NCBI RefSeq assembly: GCF_019924045.1
Contig: NZ_JAHXBN010000028.1
Coordinates: 1-64,000, forward strand
From: Dyadobacter fermentans
GTDB taxonomy: Bacteria; Bacteroidota; Bacteroidia; Cytophagales; Spirosomataceae
Reading direction: 5' to 3'
DNA: 64,000 nucleotides
The notes under the pieces were generated by a model. That model did not search any database and was not told the DNA's origin. It was given only the letters and a program-made list of their open reading frames with translations. The position numbers and the translations under genes are program-made. Below, piece after piece: positions 44,778-53,463 of the stretch (within the stretch, counting starts at the first letter, position 1; each line of letters opens with the position of its first letter).

Positions 44778-46079
44778 ATGACATATCAGGAAACGATCGG
44801 ATATCTGTACGACAGATTGCCGGTTTTTCAGAATATAGGGGCCCGTGCTTTCAAGCCGGGCCTTCATACTACCAGGGAATTGTGTAAGGCCCTGGGCGAT
44901 CCGCAGGATAAATATCCCACCATCCATATTGCCGGCACGAACGGGAAGGGAAGCACGTCCCATATGCTGGCAGCGATCCTGCAAGAGTCGGGATACCGCG
45001 TAGGACTGTATACTTCGCCTCATTTAAAGGATTTTCGCGAGCGCATACGTGTAAATGGCGCCTGTGTACCCGAAGAATTTATTATTGAGTTTGTTGCTGA
45101 TCAAAAATCTAACATTGATAGATTGTCTCCATCCTTCTTTGAAGTGACTGTGGCTATGGCTTTTTCCTATTTCGAGAGAGCTCGTGTAGATGTAGCGGTG
45201 ATCGAGGTAGGTATGGGCGGGCGGCTGGATTCGACGAATGTGATCACACCGGAATTGTCGGTTATTACCAATATCAGTTTCGATCATATGCAATTCCTGG
45301 GCGACACGCTGGGCAAAATTGCCGGCGAGAAGGCCGGCATTATCAAAAACGGGGTCCCGGTCGTGGTCAGTGAATACCAGAATGCAGAGATTGGTGATGT
45401 GATGATTGCGGCCGCCGAAGCGGCGAATGCGCCGTTGACGTTTGCGTCGAATGCATTGGCAGTAAAGTTTGATAAACTCTTCGGGGGAAAAATGCTCGTC
45501 GATGTGATAGAAAAGGCTTCCGGGAATATGATCTCGGAGGGCCTGGCGACTGACCTGACCGGCTCGTACCAGTTGAAGAACATTGCCGGAGTGTGGGCTG
45601 CCAAAGATGTGCTTGTTTCAAAAGGCTGGAAAATAACCGACGATTCGGTTAAAAGGGCGCTGCAAGCTGTAAGCGCGATCACCGGTCTGAAAGGACGCTG
45701 GCAGCAATTGCGCCAAAACCCTGACGTTTATTGTGATACGGCACACAATACCGCCGGTCTGACCATGACTTTGGCCCAATTCGAATCTGTTTGCGAGGGA
45801 AGGAAGCGGTTTGTGGTGGGTTTTGTGGGCGACAAGGACATTTCGACCATGTTGTCGCTGTTTCCGAAGGACGCGGATTATTACTTTTGCGAACCCTCCA
45901 ATATGCGGGCATTGAAAGCGGAAGAATTGCAATCCAGGGCTCTCGAACAGGGCTTGGTGGGGAAGACCTTCGGAAATGTGAACGAGGCGCTGGAAGAAGC
46001 TGTCAGGGATTCGTCGCCGACCGACGCAATTTACGTAGGGGGCAGTACCTTTGTAGTCGCAGATATTGAAAGTTTATAG
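44778..46079 (+). CDS. folC: Folylpolyglutamate synthase / dihydrofolate synthase
   Basis: This 433-residue Mur-ligase-family enzyme adds glutamate to folates and may also make dihydrofolate. The P-loop GTNGKGSTSHMLAAIL and YTSPHLKDFRERI are at the N-terminus; VAVIEVGMGGRLDSTNV, SFDHMQFLGDTLGKIAGEKAGI and CDTAHNTAGL follow. Length is normal. It lies seven bases after the TonB-like gene and 14 bases before trmB. Confidence 0.94.
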   Translation: MTYQETIGYLYDRLPVFQNIGARAFKPGLHTTRELCKALGDPQDKYPTIHIAGTNGKGSTSHMLAAILQESGYRVGLYTSPHLKDFRERIRVNGACVPEEFIIEFVADQKSNIDRLSPSFFEVTVAMAFSYFERARVDVAVIEVGMGGRLDSTNVITPELSVITNISFDHMQFLGDTLGKIAGEKAGIIKNGVPVVVSEYQNAEIGDVMIAAAEAANAPLTFASNALAVKFDKLFGGKMLVDVIEKASGNMISEGLATDLTGSYQLKNIAGVWAAKDVLVSKGWKITDDSVKRALQAVSAITGLKGRWQQLRQNPDVYCDTAHNTAGLTMTLAQFESVCEGRKRFVVGFVGDKDISTMLSLFPKDADYYFCEPSNMRALKAEELQSRALEQGLVGKTFGNVNEALEEAVRDSSPTDAIYVGGSTFVVADIESL

Positions 46080-46093
46080 AGTATACAAGTATA

Positions 46094-46753
46094 ATGGCAA
46101 GAAGAAAGTTACATCATTACAGGTTTAGTGAGCAGGCACAAAATGTAGTTCAGGCGGGCAAACCGCTCTACTCGGAAATAAAAGGCAATTGGAATAAGCT
46201 GTACTTTCACAACGAAAGCCCGATCGTAGCGGAATTGGCATGCGGCAAGGGAGAATACACGATCGGATTGGGTAAGAAATTCCCGGACAAAAACTTCATC
46301 GGAGTCGACATCAAAGGTGACCGGATTGCGCGCGGCAGTGCACTAGCCACCGAACAGAATTTGTCGAACGTGGCTTTTCTCCGGGCAGGTATTCAATATT
46401 CGGAGGAGTTTTTCGGAGAAGGTGAATTAAGCGAGATCTGGCTCATTCATCCCGATCCCCAGGTGCGTGACCGGAATGAGAAATACCGGCTCACCAATCC
46501 AAGTTTTCTGGCCAAGTATGCGGCATTTTTGAAAGAAGGGGGTATGTTCTTCCTCAAAACAGACAGCGATTTCCTTTACGAATACACGTTGCAGACGCTC
46601 ACAGAGGCGCCCGATTTCCGCATTGTAGAGCATACGTCCGACTTGTACCAGTCGCATTTGCTGGATGAGCATCATGGAGTGCGCACGCATTATGAAGGCA
46701 TTTTCACGGCAAAAGGATATACCATTAAATACATCAAAGCAGAGCTCATATAG
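46094..46753 (+). CDS. trmB: tRNA (guanine-N7)-methyltransferase
   Basis: This 219-residue SAM-dependent enzyme forms m7G46 in tRNA. The SAM site shows VAELACGKGEYTIGLGKKFPDKNFIGVDIKGDRIARG, and the catalytic region shows EIWLIHPDPQVRDRNEKYRL, close to the family FPDPWPKKRH motif but with PQVRD in place of PWPKK, a divergence often seen in Bacteroidota. It ends the folC transcript, followed by a bidirectional terminator. Confidence 0.9.
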   Translation: MARRKLHHYRFSEQAQNVVQAGKPLYSEIKGNWNKLYFHNESPIVAELACGKGEYTIGLGKKFPDKNFIGVDIKGDRIARGSALATEQNLSNVAFLRAGIQYSEEFFGEGELSEIWLIHPDPQVRDRNEKYRLTNPSFLAKYAAFLKEGGMFFLKTDSDFLYEYTLQTLTEAPDFRIVEHTSDLYQSHLLDEHHGVRTHYEGIFTAKGYTIKYIKAELI

Positions 46754-46767
46754 CGTGAACAATAAAG

Positions 46768-46806
46768 AAAATGGCCCGTTCCGGCATTTGCCGCAACGGG
46801 CCATTT
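46768..46806. terminator. Bidirectional terminator between trmB and gap
   Basis: AAATGGCCCGTT and AACGGGCCATTT form a perfect 12-bp stem with a smaller inner hairpin (CGGCA/TGCCG) in the loop. Converging genes flank it on both sides. Confidence 0.88.
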
Positions 46807-46823
46807 CGTATTAAAGTATGTTA

Positions 46824-47837
46824 TTACTTCTGGATCAAGCCAGCGAAATAGTAAACAGTTCTTACAAGCTGAGACACGTAAGACATTTCGTTGTCGTACC
46901 ATGAAACAGTTCTAACGAGCTGAACGTCACCTACTTTCTGAACGCGAGTCTGAGTTGCGTCGAACAGTGAACCGTAGCTGATACCGATAATATCGCTGCT
47001 CACGATTTCGTCCTCTGTATAGCCGTAGCTTTCGTTGGCAGCTTCTTTCATGGCAGCATTGATTTCTTCAACGCTGGTTTCGCGACCCAAAACAACTGTC
47101 AATTCAGTTAATGAACCGGTCAGTGTAGGCACACGCTGAGCAGAACCGTCGAGTTTACCTTTCAATGTAGGCAATACAAGACCGATCGCTTTTGCAGCAC
47201 CGGTGCTGTTAGGAACGATGTTCTGAGCAGCAGCTCTCGCTCTTCTCAAATCACCTTTCGGGTGCGGAGCATCCTGGGTGTTCTGGTCGTTGGTGTATGC
47301 GTGGATGGTAGTCATCAAGCCGTTTACGATACCAAATTTCTCTTCCAGAACCTGTGCCATCGGCGCAAGGCAGTTAGTTGTACAAGAAGCACCGCTGATG
47401 ATCGTTTCAGATCCATCAAGGATGTTGTGGTTTACGTTGAAAACGATTGTTTTCAAGTCGCCGGTAGCAGGAGCGGAGATAACCACTTTTTTAGCACCCG
47501 CTTTGATGTGTGCGCTGGCAGATTCTGCGCTGGTGAAGAAACCAGTACATTCAAGAACTACATCAACATCGTGCTGAGCCCAGGGAATTTGCGAAGGATC
47601 GCGTTGTGCATAGATAACGATGTTTTCGCCATTTACGACAACTGAATTGTCGGTAGACTTAACATCTGCATCGAAACGTCCTTGTGCAGTATCGTATTTG
47701 AGGAGGTGTGCTAACACTTTTGGACTTGTCAAATCATTGATGGCTACGATGTCGATGCCCTCCATGTTATAGATTTGACGGTAAACAAGGCGACCGATGC
47801 GGCCAAATCCGTTGATTGCAACTTTTACTTTTGACAT
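46824..47837 (-). CDS. gap: Glyceraldehyde-3-phosphate dehydrogenase, type I
   Basis: This 337-residue glycolytic enzyme has the NAD-binding start [18 protein letters not shown], the catalytic cysteine in [17 protein letters not shown], and [22 protein letters not shown] and [16 protein letters not shown] at the end. Length and motifs are standard for the homotetrameric cytoplasmic form. It is a single gene, convergent with trmB; its promoter region is shared with dapD on the other side. Confidence 0.97.
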   Translation of the reverse strand: MSKVKVAINGFGRIGRLVYRQIYNMEGIDIVAINDLTSPKVLAHLLKYDTAQGRFDADVKSTDNSVVVNGENIVIYAQRDPSQIPWAQHDVDVVLECTGFFTSAESASAHIKAGAKKVVISAPATGDLKTIVFNVNHNILDGSETIISGASCTTNCLAPMAQVLEEKFGIVNGLMTTIHAYTNDQNTQDAPHPKGDLRRARAAAQNIVPNSTGAAKAIGLVLPTLKGKLDGSAQRVPTLTGSLTELTVVLGRETSVEEINAAMKEAANESYGYTEDEIVSSDIIGISYGSLFDATQTRVQKVGDVQLVRTVSWYDNEMSYVSQLVRTVYYFAGLIQK

Positions 47838-48209
47838 ATCGAGGTAGATTGGTTATTTCAGCCGCAATATTAATAAAAATGTCTGCGGATGAAAAGTATA
47901 TACAGGAAATATAACAAATTAGACTATTCTCGCAGGAAAGATACTGTAATTAGTAAATTAGTACTGGGTTACACGCCAATTTAGTATTTTTAGATGCTTA
48001 TTTACTAAAATAAATAGTAATCACGGCGGCTTTATTCTGTTTGTATTGCTTTGATTCTATATTATTAACCTATAATATTGCGTTGTAGTTCCTGTGAGCG
48101 AGGCCTACTTTTAAGGCGGTAAATCAATTCATTAATTTTATTTCACTATACTTCATAACTGATTGATTTACATATAATTAAATGATTATTATTAACTCTA
48201 TACTTTAAC
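47838..48209. promoter_or_regulatory. Divergent gap/dapD intergenic region
   Basis: No gene is seen in these 372 AT-rich bases. On the plus side a good promoter for dapD lies at 48085-48115. On the gap side I found no box close to consensus. A short imperfect dyad (TTTACT/AGTAAT) lies near 48000-48022. Confidence 0.5.
48085..48115 (+). promoter_or_regulatory. dapD promoter
   Basis: TTG at 48085-48087 and TACTTTTA at 48108-48115 are exactly 20 bases apart, matching TTG-N20-TAnnTTTG with one mismatch. The start would lie about 87 bases before the ATG. Confidence 0.7.
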
Positions 48210-49025
48210 ATGAATTTTACTGAACAAATTGAAAATTACTGGGCGAACCGGGAATTATTGAAAGAAGAATCGGCAAAGAATTTTATTCGCGATATCATAG
48301 AGGAGGTTGACAAAGGCAGACTGCGCGTAGCAGAACCCGATGCTAATGGAGGATGGATTGTTAATGAAGCGCTAAAAAAAGCGATCATTCTTTACTTCCC
48401 AATCCAACAAATGCATGTGAGCGAAGTTGGGATTTTCGAGTACCATGATAAAATGAAACTAAAATCCGGCTACGAGCAGCTTGGAGTAAGAGTAGTACCG
48501 CCGGCCGTGGCCCGCTATGGCGCTTATATTTCCAAAGGCGTAGTGCTGATGCCGTCATACGTTAACATTGGTGCCTATATAGATGAAGGTACGATGGTCG
48601 ACACATGGGCAACCGTGGGAAGCTGCGCGCAGATCGGCAAGAACGTTCACCTGAGTGGCGGCGTAGGAATAGGAGGGGTGCTCGAACCAGTCCAGGCGGC
48701 TCCTGTAATTATTGAAGATGGTGCATTCATCGGCTCTCGTTGTATCGTGGTAGAAGGTGCCCGTGTGGGAAAAAGAGCCGTTTTGGGCGCAGGAGTGACG
48801 ATTACTGGTAGCTCAAAAATCATCGATGTTACTGGCAGCGAGCCCGTGGAGTATAAAGGATATGTACCCGAAGATTCAGTTGTAATCCCTGGAACACTGC
48901 CTAAGGAGTTCGCGGCAGGTACTTATCACGTGCCGTGTGCATTGATTATCGGTAAACGCAAACCTAGCACAGACCTTAAAACTTCCCTGAACGACGCACT
49001 TCGCGACAATAGCGTAGCAGTGTAG
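48210..49025 (+). CDS. dapD: Tetrahydrodipicolinate N-succinyltransferase
   Basis: This 271-residue trimeric acyltransferase of lysine and diaminopimelate synthesis (succinylase branch) has a left-handed beta-helix of hexapeptide repeats (VLMPSYVNIGAYIDEGTMVDTWATVGSCAQIGKNVHLSGGVGIGGVLEP) preceded by the helical N-domain. The C-terminus (HVPCALIIGKRKPSTDLKTSLNDALRD) is typical. It is a single gene with its own promoter and terminator. Confidence 0.96.
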   Translation: MNFTEQIENYWANRELLKEESAKNFIRDIIEEVDKGRLRVAEPDANGGWIVNEALKKAIILYFPIQQMHVSEVGIFEYHDKMKLKSGYEQLGVRVVPPAVARYGAYISKGVVLMPSYVNIGAYIDEGTMVDTWATVGSCAQIGKNVHLSGGVGIGGVLEPVQAAPVIIEDGAFIGSRCIVVEGARVGKRAVLGAGVTITGSSKIIDVTGSEPVEYKGYVPEDSVVIPGTLPKEFAAGTYHVPCALIIGKRKPSTDLKTSLNDALRDNSVAV

Positions 49026-49055
49026 CTCCCGGGAAAGACATCCGAATAACGTAAT

Positions 49056-49096
49056 CTAAGTGCGGCATGAGATCTTCGTGCCGCACTTATTTTTTG
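49056..49096 (+). terminator. dapD terminator
   Basis: AAGTGCGGCA and TGCCGCACTT form a perfect 10-bp stem around an 11-base loop, then ATTTTTTG. Confidence 0.88.
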
Positions 49097-49212
49097 CTCA
49101 GATTTAGATGTTTATAAATATAAACAAGTATCATTCTCGGTAATTTAATTTTATAAATACTTACAATTGACTTAATTAAACCGTGATTGCGCTGTTGATT
49201 TACATATTTATA

Positions 49213-49243
49213 TTGCAGTTTTGATCCGCTTAGTTTACTTTTG
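49213..49243 (+). promoter_or_regulatory. Promoter of the HTH gene
   Basis: TTG (49213-49215) and TACTTTTG (49236-49243) are separated by exactly 20 bases, a perfect match to the phylum consensus. The leader is about 17 bases. Confidence 0.82.
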
Positions 49244-49266
49244 CATATACATTTATAAACTGTGAT

Positions 49267-49656
49267 ATGGATCTCACCGACAAGATAAAACAGATACTAG
49301 TTGACAAAAATATTACCCCGTCGCTCTTTGCCGACGAAATAGGGATTCAGCGATCAAGCATGTCGCATATACTTGCGGGGAGAAACAAGCCAAGTCTGGA
49401 TATGGTGCAAAAAATTGTAAAGCGTTTTCCCGACCTGGGCATCAGTTGGATCCTCGACGACGAGCCGCTGCCAGTAACGACTCCTGTGGCGGTTCCGGAA
49501 CCCGCCTTAGAATCGCGTAAAAAGGTAGTTTCCGCTCCGCAGCCCGCACAGCCGATTGTCGCCAAAGAGAAACCGGTCGTTTTGCCGGAGAAAAAGATCG
49601 AAAAAGTGCTTATTTTTTATTCTGACGGCACTTTTCAGGAATTTAAACAGGCTTAA
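49267..49656 (+). CDS. XRE-type helix-turn-helix protein
   Basis: This 129-residue protein has an N-terminal Cro/CI-like HTH (about 5-60, ILVDKNITPSLFADEIGIQRSSMSHILAGRNKPSLDMVQKIVKRFPDL) and a Pro/Val/Glu/Lys-rich C-terminus ending KVLIFYSDGTFQEFKQA, which looks like a small beta hairpin. It is a single-gene unit from a consensus promoter. It is the nearest regulator-like gene to the Sus locus starting at 49964, but nothing in the sequence links it to the 50-bp element there. Confidence 0.85.
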   Translation: MDLTDKIKQILVDKNITPSLFADEIGIQRSSMSHILAGRNKPSLDMVQKIVKRFPDLGISWILDDEPLPVTTPVAVPEPALESRKKVVSAPQPAQPIVAKEKPVVLPEKKIEKVLIFYSDGTFQEFKQA

Positions 49657-49725
49657 AAAGGAGCGATTGTAAAATTCAATAATCAGTAAGAACAGCCCTC
49701 CGCTGTCATATTAGGCTCATGTTCG

Positions 49726-49752
49726 TTTCGATGCCGGCCAGCGGCATCGAAA
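49726..49752. terminator. Hairpin downstream of the HTH gene
   Basis: TTTCGATGCCG and CGGCATCGAAA form a perfect 11-bp stem with a 5-base loop. The stem ends in A/T but a T run is short, so termination is likely but not certain. The remaining bases 49657-49963 show no gene. Confidence 0.6.
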
Positions 49753-49963
49753 ATTCGGAACGTATGACTATGACCGTCACTTTACCGTTTGAAACGTGAC
49801 GCCATGGAAAATCGCAGGCCGTGCCAAACTCCCCGCATTGAAGCGCAAAAGCGCGGCACCAACTTCACAAATGCAGTTACCACTTTAAGCTGCCGTTAAA
49901 TCTCGCGCAAGTTGGTCAGCGATAATTTAATTGTGTCTTACTCACAATTTTGGTAGCATACCG

Positions 49964-50013
49964 GACAGCACAGGATAGTATGGAATTCAAATACCGATAC
50001 TATTGTAAAAATG
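49964..50013 (+). promoter_or_regulatory. Shared 50-bp regulatory element, copy A (susC2 operon)
   Basis: This copy aligns without gaps to 55145-55194 and 59401-59450. Constant parts are GACAG, 2 bases, CAGGA, 22 bases, TAnTATTG (here TACTATTG at 49998-50005). Arms ATAGTAT (49975-49981) and ATACTAT (49997-50003) form a dyad. TAnTATTG resembles the -7 box TAnnTTTG with one mismatch, and no TTG stands at -33, so activation by a factor binding GACAG..CAGGA is plausible. A leader of about 215 bases follows. Confidence 0.75.
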
Positions 50014-50161
50014 ATATAATTCAAATCAATAATTGTACATATCAAGCATGGTTACTGGTATGTACTTCAAAGCCAAACATTTTGTCTGCCGGCAATATGT
50101 TTGAATTTTACTATCCGTTCCGGCCACTCCGGCCCTGATGTTCCACCCCAAACAGCTGCCT

Positions 50162-50197
50162 ATGGAAAAAATCAAGCATGAAACCCATTTTACTTAA
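50162..50197 (+). other. Possible 11-codon leader ORF before susC2
   Basis: ATG to TAA encodes MEKIKHETHFT, ending 30 bases before the susC2 start. A similarly short leader ORF lies before susC3. Expression is unproven. Confidence 0.25.
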
Positions 50198-50227
50198 TCA
50201 ATCTTTAACTATTCCAATCCTGAACGT

Positions 50228-53200
50228 ATGAATCAATCTCGACAAGTAAGATTCAATACCGGGCTGCGTCCGCTGCGAAAGCTGATGCTCGGCCAGGTAT
50301 TGTTCGGTGTTGCGCTTGCTGGCTTTTACCAAGCCCCGGCAACAGCAGCCTTTAAGAAGGACCCGATTATGGTGACCGCCGACCGGTCGCTGGCGGGGAA
50401 AGTTACCGATGAAAATGGCGCCGGACTCCCGGGCGTAAGTGTCATTGTGAAAGGTTCGAGCACCGGAACTGTAAGCGACGCTGAGGGCCGTTACACGGTC
50501 AATGTGCCTGAAGCAGGCAGCCCCGTTTTAGTTTTCTCTTTCGTCGGGTACGTACCAAAAGAGATTACAGTGGGAAATCAGACGTCTTTGGACGTTCAAT
50601 TAGCCGTGGATAACAAAGCATTGGAAGAAGTAGTGGTGGTGGGTTACGGGACCCAGCGCAAGCGCGATATTACCTCTGCTGTATCCAACATCAGTATGGA
50701 GGACATTGGTGAAGTCCCCAAATCAAACGTCACCCGGATGATCCAGGGCCAGGCCCCCGGGGTGATCATCAAACAGAAAAGCGGTACGCCGGGCCAGCAG
50801 TTCGAAGTAAAGGTCCGGGGAATCAGCTCCCTCGGAGCCGGCAGCGACCCGTTGTACGTCATCGACGGCTTCCCCGTCGGTATTTCTGTTGGTCAAAATC
50901 TCAACCCTAACGATATCGAAACTATCACCGTATTGAAGGATGCGGCTTCTACCGCCATTTATGGCGCTCGCGGTTCAAATGGAGTGGTTCTGATCACTAC
51001 GAAATCAGCCAAGGAAGGCAAAACGAGCCTCAATGTTTCCTTCGACTATGGTATTCAAAACGTTCCGGATTCCAGAAAAACCAAGGTATTGAATGGCCCG
51101 GATTTCGCGCAGTTCAAGAAGGAGGTATTCATCGGACGCTTCGTGCTCGACAAAAAACGGCAACCAACCAATGAGGAAATCCCCATTGATTTCCGAAACC
51201 CGGCAGACACCAAGTATTCTACCAACTGGTTTGACCTCATCCTGAACAACAACGCACCTTATAAGGATATAAACGTATCGCTGTCGTCCGGAAAGGGTCC
51301 CATCAAATCCATGGTTTCAATTGGATATTACAAAGAGGAAGGTGCGCTGAAATACACGGATTATGACCGTGCTTCCGTGCGCACAAACCTCGCCGGGGAC
51401 GTTAACAAATACATTTCGATGGGTGTAAACATCGCCGGAAGCTACTCGCGGTCGAGTCTGGCAGCTACTGATGGCCGCAGCGCATTAGTGGGTCTCACAC
51501 TTATCAGCGACCCGCGTTATCCTGCCTACGATCAGAAGGGAGACCTGATCCCGTACTACAATGGGGTAGGTGATATCTTCGGCTTTCCGAATCCATTGTA
51601 CTTGCTGAAAAACATTGACCGCGACCGCAATATCGCCGATGTACTCGCCAATGGTTACATCGATTTCAACATTGCCAAAGGCCTGAAATTCAGAACGTCC
51701 GTCAATGCGAAAATCAACTACAACAAGTACAAGGAGTACGTACCTTCGACGATCGGACTTGCCATCGCGACGGGCTCCAACGGTGCGCCTCCACGCATTG
51801 CGAGCGAACGCGACGACTCCGAAGAACTGCGCAACTACACCGCCGATCAACTGCTTACGTACAATGTGAATTTCGGAGAAAATCACCACCTGGACGCCAT
51901 GCTCGGCTATACTGCCCAGCAGGAAATCGTCAAAGGTTTGTACGGCTCCGGTAACACTTTCCCTGACGATCTCGCACCGTTCCTCGGCAATGCGACCATC
52001 CGTTCGTCCAACTCTATGGAGCGCAAATGGACTATGCTTGCTTACCTGGCCCGCCTTAACTACTCATTTAAAGACCGTTACCTATTCTCCGCTTCGTTCC
52101 GTCGCGAGGGGAGCTCGCGGTTCAGCGAAGGACACCAATTCGGTAATTTCCCTGCGGTGTCCGTCGGTTGGAGGCTTTCCGAGGAGCCATTTATTCCAAA
52201 AGCAGCCTGGCTGACCGACCTGAAACTGCGTGGTAGCTGGGGGATGACCGGCAACAACACCTACCAGGTAAGTGCCAACAATAACTTCGGCACAGGGCAA
52301 AACGCAGGTGACGACGGTAACTACGCCAGTCTTGCGTTCCTCACTTTGAACAATTATGTTTTCAATAACTCATTATCGATCGGTAAAACCGTAAACCGTT
52401 TTGCTAACCCAGAACTGACTTGGGAAAAGTCCAACCAACTAAACATTGGTCTCGACCTCTCCACATTCAATAACAGACTGATTTTCACGGCTGAATACTA
52501 CAAGAAGATCACCGACGACATGTTGCTGGGCTACAATATCCCCGCCGTTTCCGGCTTTACCTCGACGCTGAAAAACCTGGGCAAAGTGCAGAACCAGGGA
52601 GTAGAACTTGCGGCGAGCTATCGGATGAAAATCGGCCAGATCAATTTCAGGACCAATGCTAATATCACATTCAATCGCAGCAAAATCCTCGCGATTCGCG
52701 GACAGAACGACTTCATCCTCCAAGGAAGCCAGTACGGCGGATACAATATCCAGCAGGTGGGCCGACCGATCGGTATGATTTTCGGTTACAAAAAGCTCGG
52801 AATTTTTAACACGCAGGCGGAAATCGACGCTGCTCCGTTGCAGGAAGGTGCTGTACCCGGCGCCATGAAGTTTGCCGACTTGCATGGCGCACCCGATGGT
52901 GGCCCGGATGGAATCGTGTCTTACGACACCAAGGATATGACCGAAATCGGTAATCCGAACCCGAAATTTAACTGGGGATGGACCGTTGGCGTGGATTACA
53001 AGCGTTTCGATGTGAGCGTGTTACTGATGGGTGCCCACAAATTCGACATTTACCGCAACATCGAAGCTTCGACCATGAACATGGACGGCGTTTTCAATGT
53101 GTTGGAAAAAGCGAAAGACCGCTGGCGCTCCCCTGAAAACCCGGGCCCAAATCCGAATGCAAAGAACTCACAGGGTGGTACGGACTATTTCAAATGGTCA

Positions 53201-53461
53201 CGCGAGAGCAGCGAGCGCTATGTGTACGACGGAAGCCACACGTGGATCAAGAATGTGACGATCGGCTACACACTTCCCAAAGTAGACGGCATCCTATCCG
53301 ACGCCCGTGTTTTCGTAAATGCAGCTAACCTTCTGTTAATCACCAAATATCCGGGGAATAACCCCGATGCCGGTGTGCGCGGCGGAACGGAACTGAACAA
53401 CGACGACGAGTCGTATCCGGTGCCCAGAACGTTCTCAGTGGGTCTTAAAGTTAACTTCTAA
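50228..53461 (+). CDS. SusC/RagA-family TonB-linked receptor (pair 2)
   Basis: This 1077-residue outer-membrane porin has an unusually long basic leader before the export segment (MNQSRQVRFNTGLRPLRKLMLGQVLFGVALAGF). The carboxypeptidase-like domain follows (about 58-135, LAGKVTDENGAGLPGVSVIVKG), then the motif LEEVVVVGYGTQRKRDITSA, the plug (IQGQAPGVIIKQKSGTPGQQ, LYVIDGFPVG, ILKDAASTAIYGARGSNGVVLITTK) and a barrel ending KVNF. It shares its leader style (MNQxRQ) with susC3. Two bases separate its stop from susD2. The upstream 50-bp element ties it to the next two units. Confidence 0.95.
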   Translation: MNQSRQVRFNTGLRPLRKLMLGQVLFGVALAGFYQAPATAAFKKDPIMVTADRSLAGKVTDENGAGLPGVSVIVKGSSTGTVSDAEGRYTVNVPEAGSPVLVFSFVGYVPKEITVGNQTSLDVQLAVDNKALEEVVVVGYGTQRKRDITSAVSNISMEDIGEVPKSNVTRMIQGQAPGVIIKQKSGTPGQQFEVKVRGISSLGAGSDPLYVIDGFPVGISVGQNLNPNDIETITVLKDAASTAIYGARGSNGVVLITTKSAKEGKTSLNVSFDYGIQNVPDSRKTKVLNGPDFAQFKKEVFIGRFVLDKKRQPTNEEIPIDFRNPADTKYSTNWFDLILNNNAPYKDINVSLSSGKGPIKSMVSIGYYKEEGALKYTDYDRASVRTNLAGDVNKYISMGVNIAGSYSRSSLAATDGRSALVGLTLISDPRYPAYDQKGDLIPYYNGVGDIFGFPNPLYLLKNIDRDRNIADVLANGYIDFNIAKGLKFRTSVNAKINYNKYKEYVPSTIGLAIATGSNGAPPRIASERDDSEELRNYTADQLLTYNVNFGENHHLDAMLGYTAQQEIVKGLYGSGNTFPDDLAPFLGNATIRSSNSMERKWTMLAYLARLNYSFKDRYLFSASFRREGSSRFSEGHQFGNFPAVSVGWRLSEEPFIPKAAWLTDLKLRGSWGMTGNNTYQVSANNNFGTGQNAGDDGNYASLAFLTLNNYVFNNSLSIGKTVNRFANPELTWEKSNQLNIGLDLSTFNNRLIFTAEYYKKITDDMLLGYNIPAVSGFTSTLKNLGKVQNQGVELAASYRMKIGQINFRTNANITFNRSKILAIRGQNDFILQGSQYGGYNIQQVGRPIGMIFGYKKLGIFNTQAEIDAAPLQEGAVPGAMKFADLHGAPDGGPDGIVSYDTKDMTEIGNPNPKFNWGWTVGVDYKRFDVSVLLMGAHKFDIYRNIEASTMNMDGVFNVLEKAKDRWRSPENPGPNPNAKNSQGGTDYFKWSRESSERYVYDGSHTWIKNVTIGYTLPKVDGILSDARVFVNAANLLLITKYPGNNPDAGVRGGTELNNDDESYPVPRTFSVGLKVNF

Positions 53462-53463
53462 AA

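Noticed and set aside
49950..50138. 62-codon frame upstream of susC2
   Set aside because: It overlaps the 50-bp regulatory element, and its residues are unremarkable.
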